Shown: positions 8,277-16,366, numbered from the stretch's first letter. The stretch: 35,300 bases of DNA from Bacteroidota bacterium (GCA_900299295.1 OMJH01000148.1:1-35300), one strand, 5' to 3'. Made by a program: numbers and translations. The notes: generated from the letters alone by a model not told the origin.

Positions 8277-9548
8277 TTAATCTCGCTTAGTTTCCCAATG
8301 ACACAGTGGACGAACCATACCTGGAAATCCGAGGGTATACACTCCTCGTGCTGAATCACCACGCATATAATCCACCACCGTAAAATTTACCGCATCCAGT
8401 TCCTGAAAATACACTTCAAAGGGATCAACCGATAAAATTGCTACGCCCACACTTACACCGCCTTCAGAAAGTAAATTCGGAGGTACAACCATCGTTGTTC
8501 GATATATTCCTTTTTGCCTTCTCTCAGAACGAATAGGTGAAACTGTATCGTGCGTGTTAAAAATATTCACCCCTTCCTCATTAAAAAAATTGAAGCTGTG
8601 AGTAAACACAAATCCGTCCTGCAACACTTCATATTCCATAGTAATATAAATCTCAGCGGTCACATCATACGATTCTTTACTTGCTCCCTGTTTATCCTGA
8701 ATTAACACTTCCTTCAATCGAACAACATGATTTCCGGGAGGAGACGGATGATGATGGTAACTCCTGCGGGAGGATCCGCCACCGTCAGATTTCATATACA
8801 TCCGAACCACTTCATCTGCCTTTCCAATCGCTTTTACTTTACCCTGCTCCAATAAAATGCCTTTGTTGCACAAGCGTAAAACCGTCTCCATGTAATGACT
8901 AACAAACAAAATTGTTCTTCCCTGCCCAGCCACATCCTCCATTTTTCCGAGACATTTTTTCTGGAAGGTACTATCACCCACAGCAAGCACTTCATCCACA
9001 ATCAGAATTTCCGGTTCAAGATGCGCCGCAACTGCAAATGCCAAACGCACATACATTCCGGAAGAATAACGCTTTACCGGAGTATCCAAAAATTTTTCCA
9101 CCTCAGCAAAACCAACAATTTCATCGAATTTTTTTCGGATTTCAGATTTACTCATTCCAAGTAGAGATCCATTCAGAAAAATATTTTCACGACCGCTGAG
9201 TTCAGCATGAAACCCGGTTCCTACCTCAAGCAAACTTCCTACACGTCCGTCAATGGTAATTTTTCCGCGCGTCGGACTTACTATACGGCTTAAAATCTTT
9301 AACAAGGTTGATTTCCCCGCTCCGTTTCTACCAATAATTCCAACCCGGTCTCCTGCATTGACTGAAAAATTTACACCTTGCAAGGCCCAGAATTCCGAGG
9401 TTTGTTTACGCTTCGGCAATCGGCCTTTCAACACGTTTTTGAAGCCACCAGAAATAGTATCCCGCAAGGTAGCGTACGAAGCTCCTTTTGTACCCGTTTG
9501 AATAGAATACAATTTGGAAAGATTTTCAACTTGGATAACAGGATTCAT
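8277..9548 (-). CDS. ABC transporter ATP-binding protein, Wzt/polysaccharide-export type, with C-terminal domain
   Basis: A 423-residue ATPase from the ATG at 9548 (a TTG three codons earlier is less likely). The nucleotide-binding domain holds Walker A (GRNGAGKST, about residues 73-81), the KRYSSGM signature (about 159-165) and Walker B (ILIVDEVLAVGD, about 181-192). The short YSSGM signature and long pre-Walker segment are typical of polysaccharide and teichoic-acid exporters. Residues about 255-423 form an extra beta-rich domain like Wzt-C, which in E. coli O8/O9a Wzt binds the modified end of the glycan. It should act at the inner membrane with a Wzm-type permease, but no permease is in the window. 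First gene of the visible glycan run. Confidence 0.92.
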   Translation of the reverse strand: MNPVIQVENLSKLYSIQTGTKGASYATLRDTISGGFKNVLKGRLPKRKQTSEFWALQGVNFSVNAGDRVGIIGRNGAGKSTLLKILSRIVSPTRGKITIDGRVGSLLEVGTGFHAELSGRENIFLNGSLLGMSKSEIRKKFDEIVGFAEVEKFLDTPVKRYSSGMYVRLAFAVAAHLEPEILIVDEVLAVGDSTFQKKCLGKMEDVAGQGRTILFVSHYMETVLRLCNKGILLEQGKVKAIGKADEVVRMYMKSDGGGSSRRSYHHHPSPPGNHVVRLKEVLIQDKQGASKESYDVTAEIYITMEYEVLQDGFVFTHSFNFFNEEGVNIFNTHDTVSPIRSERRQKGIYRTTMVVPPNLLSEGGVSVGVAILSVDPFEVYFQELDAVNFTVVDYMRGDSARGVYTLGFPGMVRPLCHWETKRD

Positions 9549-9630
9549 GAAGCACAAAAATACGGAATTCCCTGCTGGGAGGTATAATCTGTTATCGATT
9601 TTAAACTAACACTGCTTGAGGAAGGAGTTC

Positions 9631-10149
9631 CTACGGATTTATTTCAATCGGAGTTCCAATAGCTACAGCTTCATAAAGTTCATCAACCTCATTGCTTGTA
9701 ACTGCCATACAGCCTTTGGTCCAGTCGAACCAACGATGAAATTTACCAATGTAACTCATGCCATTTTTAAGGCCATGAATCTTTATTTCTCCTCCCGGAG
9801 ATTTGCCGATTTTCTGTGACCGTGCACGATCATTTTCGTTTGGATATGAAACTCCCAAATTTTTATGATAGCCACTGTTGGGATTTTTTGTATTTATGAA
9901 ATAATTCCCTTCCGGTGTCCGGTTATCCCCTTCAAATTGTTTATGGCCTTTTGGATCACCTCCAAGTGAAATTACGTAAGTCTTCAATTCCTTGCCTTTG
10001 AAATAGGCAATTAATTTTCTTTCAGACTTAAAAACTACCAACCTGTCAATTTTCACTCCTAATGGAAGTTTAAACTCCGGATAAAAGTAGTAAACAACTG
10101 GAAAAAGAAGAAATCCGATTGATAAACGAAAAAGCCATTTTCTTACCAT
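9631..10149 (-). CDS. L,D-transpeptidase (YkuD fold, YafK-like)
   Basis: About 172 residues from ATG at 10149; a GTG at 10161, directly after the previous stop, is an alternative. One N-terminal hydrophobic segment (residues about 5-25) should export or anchor it. The catalytic domain shows GNYFINTKNP, IKIHGL with the conserved His, and DWTKGCMAVT with the nucleophilic Cys. The S/T-x-GC surroundings read TKGC rather than the commoner SHGC, as in YafK-type enzymes. It should cut or form L,D-peptide links in peptidoglycan or link proteins to it. It lies just downstream of the 143-residue unknown gene and 82 bases before the ABC gene. Confidence 0.85.
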   Translation of the reverse strand: MVRKWLFRLSIGFLLFPVVYYFYPEFKLPLGVKIDRLVVFKSERKLIAYFKGKELKTYVISLGGDPKGHKQFEGDNRTPEGNYFINTKNPNSGYHKNLGVSYPNENDRARSQKIGKSPGGEIKIHGLKNGMSYIGKFHRWFDWTKGCMAVTSNEVDELYEAVAIGTPIEINP

Positions 10150-10162
10150 AAGGAGCGGCACC

Positions 10163-10594
10163 TTATTTCCTTTTTACGAGCGCGCTGTTCCCGGAAATTT
10201 TTGTTTCCCAGGCATCATCAAAAATCTGTGGAAGATACCTGCGGTATAAATACATTCTCGCATTTTCATTTCCTTCCTTCTCACCCTCACGATCGAGTGC
10301 ATGAAATTCATAACAAACCATTTTCGGATGGACTTTCATAAAGTCCCTAACAATTTCCGAAATCGTTGACATTACTTTGTAAACTTCACCACGATTGGTT
10401 GTAACGTATTCCTCACCTTCAAATTCCTCGTTAACAACACCAAAAACAATTGTAGCATATAAGATATTATCTTGTCGACGTCCAAACCTGACTTCATATC
10501 GTAAACCACTCTCAGTATTGAAATAATAAACTCCGGCTGTTGGTATTGCCGGAAATTCAATCTTGTAAATTCTTTCGGACTTTACGTCTGCCAT
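10163..10594 (-). CDS. Conserved-looking hypothetical protein, 143 residues
   Basis: I do not recognise a named family. ATG at 10594 is preferred over the TTG one codon upstream. The protein has no signal peptide or membrane segment. The first half is beta-rich (IYKIEFPAIPTAGVYYF, YEVRFGRRQDNILYATIVFG), the middle reads TTNRGEVYKVMSTISEIVRDF, likely a strand plus amphipathic helix, and the end has ENARMYLYRRYL. This order (strand, N-x-GE-x-x-KV, helix, then an R-x-x-LYR-type segment) recalls small cytosolic proteins of unknown role in Bacteroidota and their phages, but that is a weak impression. It sits between the IMPase-like and L,D-transpeptidase genes and probably shares a transcript with the latter (1-13 base spacing). 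Confidence 0.75.
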   Translation of the reverse strand: MADVKSERIYKIEFPAIPTAGVYYFNTESGLRYEVRFGRRQDNILYATIVFGVVNEEFEGEEYVTTNRGEVYKVMSTISEIVRDFMKVHPKMVCYEFHALDREGEKEGNENARMYLYRRYLPQIFDDAWETKISGNSALVKRK

Positions 10595-10650
10595 CAATCA
10601 AAAATCAAAGTATAAAAATACAATTTATTTGAATTGGCGTAAAACAGCAT

Positions 10651-11442
10651 TTATTTACAAAATGCCTTTTCAACGGCACTAAAAAAATCGGCATGAATTT
10701 GCTGACCGGAAGCAATAATTCGCCTTCCAAATAACCAATCAGTTCCACCAGCAAAATCGCATACTACTCCGCCTGCATTTTTAACCAATAAGGCACCTGC
10801 GGCTACATCCCATGGTTTTAAATTTACCTCGAAGAATCCGGAGAATCTACCGCAAGCCACGTAACACAAATCCGCTGCTGCAGATCCAATGCGGCGAACA
10901 CCATGCGTATTCCGAACGAAGAATTCAATCGCGTTTTTATATCCTTCTAGCTCATCAAAATAATTAACCGGAAAACCGGTTGCAATCAGGCAATCTTCCA
11001 GCTTATCGGCAGTAGAAACAGAAATAATAGAACCGTTTAAATAGGAAGGGTATTGTTTGCAGGTATAGAAACACTCATCCCGTGCAACTTCCTGAACAAC
11101 AGCAATCAACACCTCTGTATCGCTGGCAAGTGCAACACTGATACAATAAGAGGGAATGGAATGAATGAAATTTGTAGTACCATCCAATGGATCAATTATC
11201 CAATTGTATTCTCCGCGTTTCGTCTCCGTATTTTCTTCGGCGATAAAACCGGCTTCCGGAAAAATTTTTTTTAATCCGTTTACAAGTCTTAACTCTGATT
11301 CGCGATCAACATAAGAAACCAAATCGTTTTTGGCTTTTTTCTCAATGCGTGCCGTGTCAAACTTAAGCTGCTCCTTCCGCACAAAATCGCCGGTTTGTTT
11401 CACTAAATCAACAACCTGATCAAGCATCGCCGGTAGATTCAT
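10651..11442 (-). CDS. Inositol monophosphatase-family protein (SuhB/CysQ-like)
   Basis: A 263-residue protein from ATG at 11442; an earlier TTG at 11475 would overlap the upstream gene and adds no family residues. The Mg-binding residues are visible: AEENTE (Glu69-Glu70), IDPLDGTTN (Asp84, Asp87) and PWDVAAGALLV late in the chain. The family removes phosphate from inositol monophosphate, 3'-phosphoadenosine 5'-phosphate or sugar phosphates. The DPLDGTTNF form is closest to true IMPase/SuhB. It begins 19 bases after the transketolase C-subunit stop, so the two are likely co-transcribed. Cytosolic. Confidence 0.92.
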   Translation of the reverse strand: MNLPAMLDQVVDLVKQTGDFVRKEQLKFDTARIEKKAKNDLVSYVDRESELRLVNGLKKIFPEAGFIAEENTETKRGEYNWIIDPLDGTTNFIHSIPSYCISVALASDTEVLIAVVQEVARDECFYTCKQYPSYLNGSIISVSTADKLEDCLIATGFPVNYFDELEGYKNAIEFFVRNTHGVRRIGSAAADLCYVACGRFSGFFEVNLKPWDVAAGALLVKNAGGVVCDFAGGTDWLFGRRIIASGQQIHADFFSAVEKAFCK

Positions 11443-11461
11443 CTTAATTAATTTAGAAAAT

Positions 11462-12415
11462 CTATTTACGGGCAATAACTTTTAATACGGCGTCAACAAT
11501 ATTTTCTTTTTCAAGACCGTATTTTTTCATCAACTGATCTGGAGTTCCACTCTCGCCAAAGCTATCGTTCACTGCGACGAATTCCTGTGGGGCCGGAAAA
11601 TTACGCGACAATAACTGAGCAATACTGTCACCTAATCCGCCATTCATCTGATGCTCTTCAGCGCTCACCACACAGCGTGTTTTACGAACGGAATCAAGAA
11701 TTGCAGTTTCATCCAATGGTTTAATTGTATGTATATTGATTACTTCTGCGGAAATTCCTTTTTCTTTCAAAATCATCATGGCTTCAATAGATTTCCATAC
11801 TAAATGTCCGGTTGCAAAAATACTTACATCACTACCTTCCTGAATTTTCCAGGCCTTTCCGATTTCAAACTTCTGGTCAGCCGATGTGAATACAGGAACA
11901 GATGGTCGTCCGAAACGAAGATAAACCGGCCCAATCCAATCTGCAATAGCGATGGTCGCAGCTTTGGTTTGATTAAAATCACATGGATTTATGACACACA
12001 ATCCGGGAAGCATTTTCATTAGGCCAATGTCTTCAAGAATCTGATGCGTTGCACCATCTTCGCCTAAAGTAAGTCCGGCATGAGAAGCGCAAATTTTTAC
12101 ATTTTTTCCGCTGTATGCAATACTTTGTCGAATCTGATCATAAACTCGACCGGTGGAGAAATTCGCAAAAGTTCCGGTAAATGGTATTTTTCCGCCAATG
12201 GTTAAACCCGCGGCGATGCCCATCATGTTTGCTTCTGCAATTCCAACCTGAAAAAAGCGATCGGGAAATTCTTTCTGAAAAGCGTCCATTTTCAGAGAAC
12301 CGGTGAGATCCGCGCACAATGCAACTACTTGATTGTTTTTTTTGCCTAGCTCAAGCAATCCTGCACCGAAACCTGATCGCGTGTCCTTTTTTTCTTTTAC
12401 GGTAAATGTTTCCAT
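11462..12415 (-). CDS. Transketolase, C-terminal subunit (split transketolase)
   Basis: A 317-residue protein with the pyrimidine-binding and C-terminal domains of transketolase. Visible motifs are the Asp of VVALCADLTGS, GIAEANMMGIAAGLTIGGK with the catalytic Glu that activates thiamine diphosphate, FSTGRVYDQIRQSIAY, and SHAGLTLGEDGATHQ. It must pair with the N-terminal subunit at 13847-14695 to give the two-carbon transfer enzyme of the pentose phosphate pathway. Split transketolases are common in bacteria. Here the halves are unusually separated by a vWA-protein gene, which ends 4 bases upstream. Confidence 0.93.
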   Translation of the reverse strand: METFTVKEKKDTRSGFGAGLLELGKKNNQVVALCADLTGSLKMDAFQKEFPDRFFQVGIAEANMMGIAAGLTIGGKIPFTGTFANFSTGRVYDQIRQSIAYSGKNVKICASHAGLTLGEDGATHQILEDIGLMKMLPGLCVINPCDFNQTKAATIAIADWIGPVYLRFGRPSVPVFTSADQKFEIGKAWKIQEGSDVSIFATGHLVWKSIEAMMILKEKGISAEVINIHTIKPLDETAILDSVRKTRCVVSAEEHQMNGGLGDSIAQLLSRNFPAPQEFVAVNDSFGESGTPDQLMKKYGLEKENIVDAVLKVIARK

Positions 12416-12419
12416 TTTT

Positions 12420-13838
12420 TTATTGAAATAATTTTATTGATTGGGTTTGACCTGATTTAACTGAAAACTTTTTTTCAATGGTTTTTTCAATATCTGTTTT
12501 ATCTTTTTCGCGATATTCTATTCGGTAATTTCCGGGCTGAAGATAAAATACCTCACTTCTCAACTCAGGATTCAAATTATAAATCCATGTAAATTTTCCT
12601 GTTTCTTCAACATAAAGACTTCCATAACAAATAGATCTTTTTTCAACACTCACCATACCAGAACCAGGAATAGTAATAATTTTTTCTGCACTCTGGGTAA
12701 TTTCAACATTACTTTGCTTAATTCGTGGCAAGGTCAGAATTTCTACATCATATTTCCCGACTAAATATTTTTCTGAAGTGCCAAACGTTTGAACGTTCAG
12801 GGTTTTCATGTCAGCAGATTTTCGAATGATCGCCTGAATTGGTTCTTCACGAAAATCTCCGCTGGTCTGAAATCTAAGGTTACCTTGCGGAGCATCTAAC
12901 ACGATCGTATTATGTTTTCCTTTTTGCAATTTGATTTCGCTTTTTTCTACCGGCGGAATAGTGTGCACGACAAGTTTATATGTGTTATCAGGATTCAAGA
13001 TCAAGGTATCAGGCAATCCTCGATGGTTTAATGTATGCACAAAATTGTATTTAATCCCACCGTTTTTCTCATCGTAAAACGTCATTGCAACATCCGTTTC
13101 AATGGGTTTCTTTGCAATATCATTGAGATTAACCTGAGCTGTAGTCTGTGAAACAGCCTCAGTCATGATATTTTTCAGAACCGTAACAAAATTTGCAGGA
13201 TTGTTTACATTGTAAAACTTTCCTATACAGGAAAATGCATCTACAAAACCATCAATATTACTGATTCCAATTATAAACGGACGTAAAAAAACATTTCGTT
13301 TACGCAGCGCCATTGAAACAGCACATGGATCACCATCGCATTCTTCAACACCGTCGGTAATCAAAATGATAACATTTTTACAATTCGTGCAGGGAGTAAA
13401 ATCATCCGCTGATTTTTCAAGTGAATAGGCAATTGGGGTAGTACCTGTAGGACGTAAACCGGATAGTTTATCTTTTATTCGTTGGCTGTTAATTTTGGGT
13501 CGATCAAACGGGACTTCAAGTTTGGAATCGAAACAATCGTGTTGAGCGTAAGTTGTTTGATGTCCATAAATCCGCAATGCAATTTCAATGTTTGGGGTAC
13601 CGGCAATTGTGTCCATAAAACCGGAAAGGATTCTCCTGGCAACATCCATTCGCGATTCTGAATTGATCCAGGGATTATACATGCTGAAAGAGCAGTCAAA
13701 AATGAAAAGAATTCGTGTTGTTTTACCGATCGGATCTGACCCAAAATCAGTTGCATTTCGTTCAATAGTTTGTTGCGCGAACAAGCGCGAAAAAAGTAGA
13801 AGGAGAACAAACAATAATATGTAAAACGATTTCTGCAC
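12420..13838 (-). CDS. Secreted von Willebrand factor type A (vWA) domain protein
   Basis: A 472-residue protein with a signal peptide (hydrophobic residues about 4-20, cleavage near LFA-QQ). The vWA domain spans about residues 41-240 and has an intact metal-ion-dependent adhesion site: D48-C-S50-F-S52, Thr near 134 (TGTTPIAYS) and Asp162 (LITDGVEE). Cys pairs occur in the domain (CTNC at 150-153, ECDGDPC at 167-172). The remaining 230 residues look like two or three beta-sandwich modules with no family I can name. It should act in the periplasm or at the surface as a metal-dependent binding module. It lies between the two transketolase genes, 8 and 4 bases from its neighbours, so it is surely co-transcribed with them. 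No functional link is obvious. Confidence 0.9.
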   Translation of the reverse strand: MQKSFYILLFVLLLLFSRLFAQQTIERNATDFGSDPIGKTTRILFIFDCSFSMYNPWINSESRMDVARRILSGFMDTIAGTPNIEIALRIYGHQTTYAQHDCFDSKLEVPFDRPKINSQRIKDKLSGLRPTGTTPIAYSLEKSADDFTPCTNCKNVIILITDGVEECDGDPCAVSMALRKRNVFLRPFIIGISNIDGFVDAFSCIGKFYNVNNPANFVTVLKNIMTEAVSQTTAQVNLNDIAKKPIETDVAMTFYDEKNGGIKYNFVHTLNHRGLPDTLILNPDNTYKLVVHTIPPVEKSEIKLQKGKHNTIVLDAPQGNLRFQTSGDFREEPIQAIIRKSADMKTLNVQTFGTSEKYLVGKYDVEILTLPRIKQSNVEITQSAEKIITIPGSGMVSVEKRSICYGSLYVEETGKFTWIYNLNPELRSEVFYLQPGNYRIEYREKDKTDIEKTIEKKFSVKSGQTQSIKLFQ

Positions 13839-13846
13839 CTAATGCA

Positions 13847-14695
13847 TTAATAATCACCAATTGTTTCAGGAAGTTGTGAGAGTGCCTGAGCTAGTTGTTC
13901 ATCATTTGGCGCAACACCATGCCATTTATGACTTCCCATCATAAAATCAACACCTTTTCCCATTTCAGTTTTCATGATGTTGATAACGGGCTTACCTTTG
14001 CCAAGATACGTATTGGCTCGCTTCAGACTTTCGATCACTTCCTGTAAGTTATTTCCATCCTGAATCTGGAAAACTTGCCAGCCAAACGACTCAAATTTGG
14101 CAGTTAAATTTCCCAGTGTTAAAACCTGATCAACATCGCCATCGATCTGCCGTCCGTTATAATCAACGGTGGCAATTAAATTATCTACTTTGTAAGCCGC
14201 GGCATACATGGCAGCCTCCCAAATCTGACCTTCCTGCAACTCACCATCTCCATGTAAAGAGTAAACTACGGAATTGTCATGATTTAGTTTTTTGGAAAGA
14301 GCGGCGCCAATGGCAACGCTCAGACCTTGTCCTAACGAACCGGTTGCAACGCGTACTCCGGGTAAACCTTCATGCGTGGTAGGATGCCCTTGCAGGCGAG
14401 AGTTCAATTTCCGAAAGGTGGAAAGTTCATTTAAATCAAAATACCCGCATCGGGCCATAACGGAATAGAATACCGGAGAAATATGACCATTCGAAAGGAA
14501 AAACAAATCTTGATTTTTGCCATCCATATCCCATTTTTCAGGATGATGTTTCATAATTTCAAAGTAAAGGGCAGTAAAGTATTCAACGCAGCCAAGAGAA
14601 CCTCCGGGGTGCCCGGAATTAACGGCATGTACCATTCGCAAAATATCTCTCCTGATTTGCGTGCAAATTTTTTCGAGCGGGTATTTGTGATTCAT
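13847..14695 (-). CDS. Transketolase, N-terminal subunit (split transketolase)
   Basis: A 282-residue thiamine-diphosphate-binding domain. Motifs: HAVNSGHPGGSLGCVEYFTAL for substrate phosphate, LSNGHISPVFYSVM, GSLGQGLSVAIGAAL, and the GDGELQEGQIWEA stretch followed by NGRQIDG that binds Mg and diphosphate. It forms the enzyme with the C-subunit at 11462-12415. It is the first gene of a minus-strand unit (tktN, vWA, tktC, IMPase-like). The upstream region is shared with a divergent plus-strand gene. Ends 8 bases before the vWA start. Confidence 0.93.
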   Translation of the reverse strand: MNHKYPLEKICTQIRRDILRMVHAVNSGHPGGSLGCVEYFTALYFEIMKHHPEKWDMDGKNQDLFFLSNGHISPVFYSVMARCGYFDLNELSTFRKLNSRLQGHPTTHEGLPGVRVATGSLGQGLSVAIGAALSKKLNHDNSVVYSLHGDGELQEGQIWEAAMYAAAYKVDNLIATVDYNGRQIDGDVDQVLTLGNLTAKFESFGWQVFQIQDGNNLQEVIESLKRANTYLGKGKPVINIMKTEMGKGVDFMMGSHKWHGVAPNDEQLAQALSQLPETIGDY

Positions 14696-14709
14696 ATTAA
14701 GAAGTTGGG

Positions 14710-14717
14710 CAAAATTA
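14710..14717 (-). promoter_or_regulatory. Candidate -7 box of the transketolase operon
   Basis: The minus strand reads TAATTTTG, matching TAnnTTTG, 14 bases before the transketolase N-subunit ATG. That would leave only a very short leader. No TTG -33 element is seen at the right distance, so support is partial. Confidence 0.3.
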
Positions 14718-14782
14718 GGGTTTTAAAAAAAGGCATTTGTTCGTGTTAATAAAGACTGAAAAAGAATAAGGAATTTGATTTT

Positions 14783-14812
14783 TTGATATCCGGTTAATTA
14801 TCACGAAATTTG
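14783..14812 (+). promoter_or_regulatory. Candidate Bacteroidota promoter (TTG-N19-GAAATTTG) of the SPOR-protein gene
   Basis: TTG at 14783-14785 is followed after 19 bases by GAAATTTG at 14805-14812. This fits the TTG-N17-23-TAnnTTTG layout with one mismatch in the -7 box. It ends 19 bases before the ATG at 14832. It is the only site in the window where I find both elements at a proper distance. Confidence 0.4.
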
Positions 14813-14831
14813 AGCACTTTAAAGATTGGAC

Positions 14832-15701
14832 ATGCATAAGATTTTATTATTTCGTATCCTACCCGTTTATTTCAACTTACTGTTATTCTGCGCGAACATT
14901 ACGGCACAAACGGTTAGTGTTACAGCCACCTTTCCCGATAGTATTTCACCTGGCGAATCATTTGAGGTGCCATTTACCATAGAAAAGGGAAGTGTTTCAA
15001 GTTTCGCAAAATTTCAAGTTGACGTCCCGTCGGGTTTTTATGCAAACCCAGTGGATATCCATGGAGGCAACTGGACATTTGAACAATCCAGGGCAAAAAT
15101 AGTGTGGGTTTCCATTCCTTCAGAAACCGGATTTAAACTTAAATTGGGTTTTAAGGCGCTTTCATCGTTGTCAAGCATCACCTCTGTTTCCTTTACTGTA
15201 AAATTCTTTTACCTCGACAACAATGTCAAAAAAGAACTTGATTTAAATCCTTATTCTGTTAAAATCTCAGAAACGTCCGGAAATGCAGTTGCGGCTAACT
15301 CTGTTACAACGTCTACGTCAACAGCCCAAGTAACAACAACTACCAATCCAACTGATGCTGCAACTGATGGTGATAAAAGTGCCACTAAGACAAATACATC
15401 CGTTACGAATGAAACCCAAAAAACAAACGAAAGCAATGTAACAAACTCATCAAAGCCAACTGCTAGCGGAAACATTTTGTTCAGGGTTCAGATTGGTGCC
15501 TTTAGCAATAAACCTCCACAATCCAAATTCGCTGGATTAAAGGATATTTGGATGTATGAAGAAAACGGATTAACAAAAGTAACTACCGGAAAATTTTCAA
15601 CCCTTAAAGAAGCGGAAGACTATAAAAACCAGCTTAAAACAAAAGGTACAGACGGATTTGTCATTGAATTTGACAATGGCATACATGTAAAAATACATTA
15701 A
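14832..15701 (+). CDS. Secreted SPOR-domain protein with an N-terminal cohesin-like beta domain
   Basis: From ATG at 14832 (289 residues). A signal peptide covers about residues 1-26 (LLLFCANITAQ). Residues about 27-140 form a beta-rich domain (VSVTATFPDSISPGESFEVPFTI, then FAKFQVDVPSG) resembling cohesin-like or bacterial Ig folds. A Thr/Ser/Asn-rich linker of roughly 60 residues follows. The C-terminal 75 residues are a SPOR domain: ILFRVQIGAFSNKPP, then the GLTKVTTGKFSTLKEAEDYKNQL core and GFVIEF. SPOR domains bind peptidoglycan stripped of stem peptides, so the protein should sit on the cell wall and present the N-domain. Binding partner unknown. Confidence 0.87.
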   Translation: MHKILLFRILPVYFNLLLFCANITAQTVSVTATFPDSISPGESFEVPFTIEKGSVSSFAKFQVDVPSGFYANPVDIHGGNWTFEQSRAKIVWVSIPSETGFKLKLGFKALSSLSSITSVSFTVKFFYLDNNVKKELDLNPYSVKISETSGNAVAANSVTTSTSTAQVTTTTNPTDAATDGDKSATKTNTSVTNETQKTNESNVTNSSKPTASGNILFRVQIGAFSNKPPQSKFAGLKDIWMYEENGLTKVTTGKFSTLKEAEDYKNQLKTKGTDGFVIEFDNGIHVKIH

Positions 15702-15757
15702 GAAATTTTATTTCTTTCAACTGATTTAGCATCTCTGTCTTTGTTATTTTTACGGCG

Positions 15758-16327
15758 ATGCACAACATTGAACCATTTTTTAATTGGCGACACCTGTATA
15801 CAGCTGAAAGCGATTCACGAAGTTATTTTTATGGTAAACAATACAGTGAATTTGAATTCACCAACCGCATCTACAATTTTGTACTGCATCCGCAATGGGA
15901 TGATTTCGGCTCAGATACTCTTTTTATTAAAATTTTATTTGTTGACTACGATGAAGGCTACTGCATCATCGAAATGATTGGCGAATGGAATGATGCCCTT
16001 ACCAACGACATCATGTTATTTAAGCGCGACATCGCGGAAGACATGATGTATTATGGCGTTAACAAATTCATTTTTGTTGGCGAAAACGTTCTGAATTATC
16101 ACGCAAGTGATGATTGCTACTACGAAGAGTGGTTTGAAGAATTATCTGGGAATGGTTGGATAGCCTTGTTAAATTTCCGTGAACACGTTTTGAAAGAAAT
16201 GACAAACGCAAACCTTGATTATTATTTATTGCACGGAGGCGATTTGAACGATTTCAACTGGAGGAGATTCAGTCCTGGACAACTTTTCGGAAACATCTGT
16301 AAAATAATTAATAAACGTCTTTCTTAG
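15758..16327 (+). CDS. Hypothetical acidic protein, 189 residues
   Basis: I do not recognise a family. The protein is rich in Tyr, Phe, Trp, Asp and Glu, with no signal peptide or membrane segment. Residues about 50-100 look like a compact alpha/beta fold (LFIKILFVDYDEGYCIIEMIGEW, then IMLFKRDIAEDMMYYGVNKFIFVGENV). A YYEEWFEELSGNGWIALLNFREHV stretch follows, and the end is LLHGGDLNDFNWRRFSPGQLFGNI. The many conserved-looking aromatic residues suggest a real, cytosolic protein and not a chance frame. ATG at 15758 lies 56 bases after the SPOR gene stop. Confidence 0.75.
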   Translation: MHNIEPFFNWRHLYTAESDSRSYFYGKQYSEFEFTNRIYNFVLHPQWDDFGSDTLFIKILFVDYDEGYCIIEMIGEWNDALTNDIMLFKRDIAEDMMYYGVNKFIFVGENVLNYHASDDCYYEEWFEELSGNGWIALLNFREHVLKEMTNANLDYYLLHGGDLNDFNWRRFSPGQLFGNICKIINKRLS

Positions 16328-16366
16328 GTTTGTAAATTCGAATCAAATTTCTTTTTCCAACCATTT

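Noticed and set aside
8681-9587. Plus-strand open frames opposite the ABC ATPase gene
   Set aside because: They lack family features and overlap intact Walker motifs on the minus strand.
11462-14695. Frameshifted or broken single transketolase gene
   Set aside because: Both halves are full-length subunits with complete motifs and sit on either side of an intact unrelated gene; split transketolase is normal.
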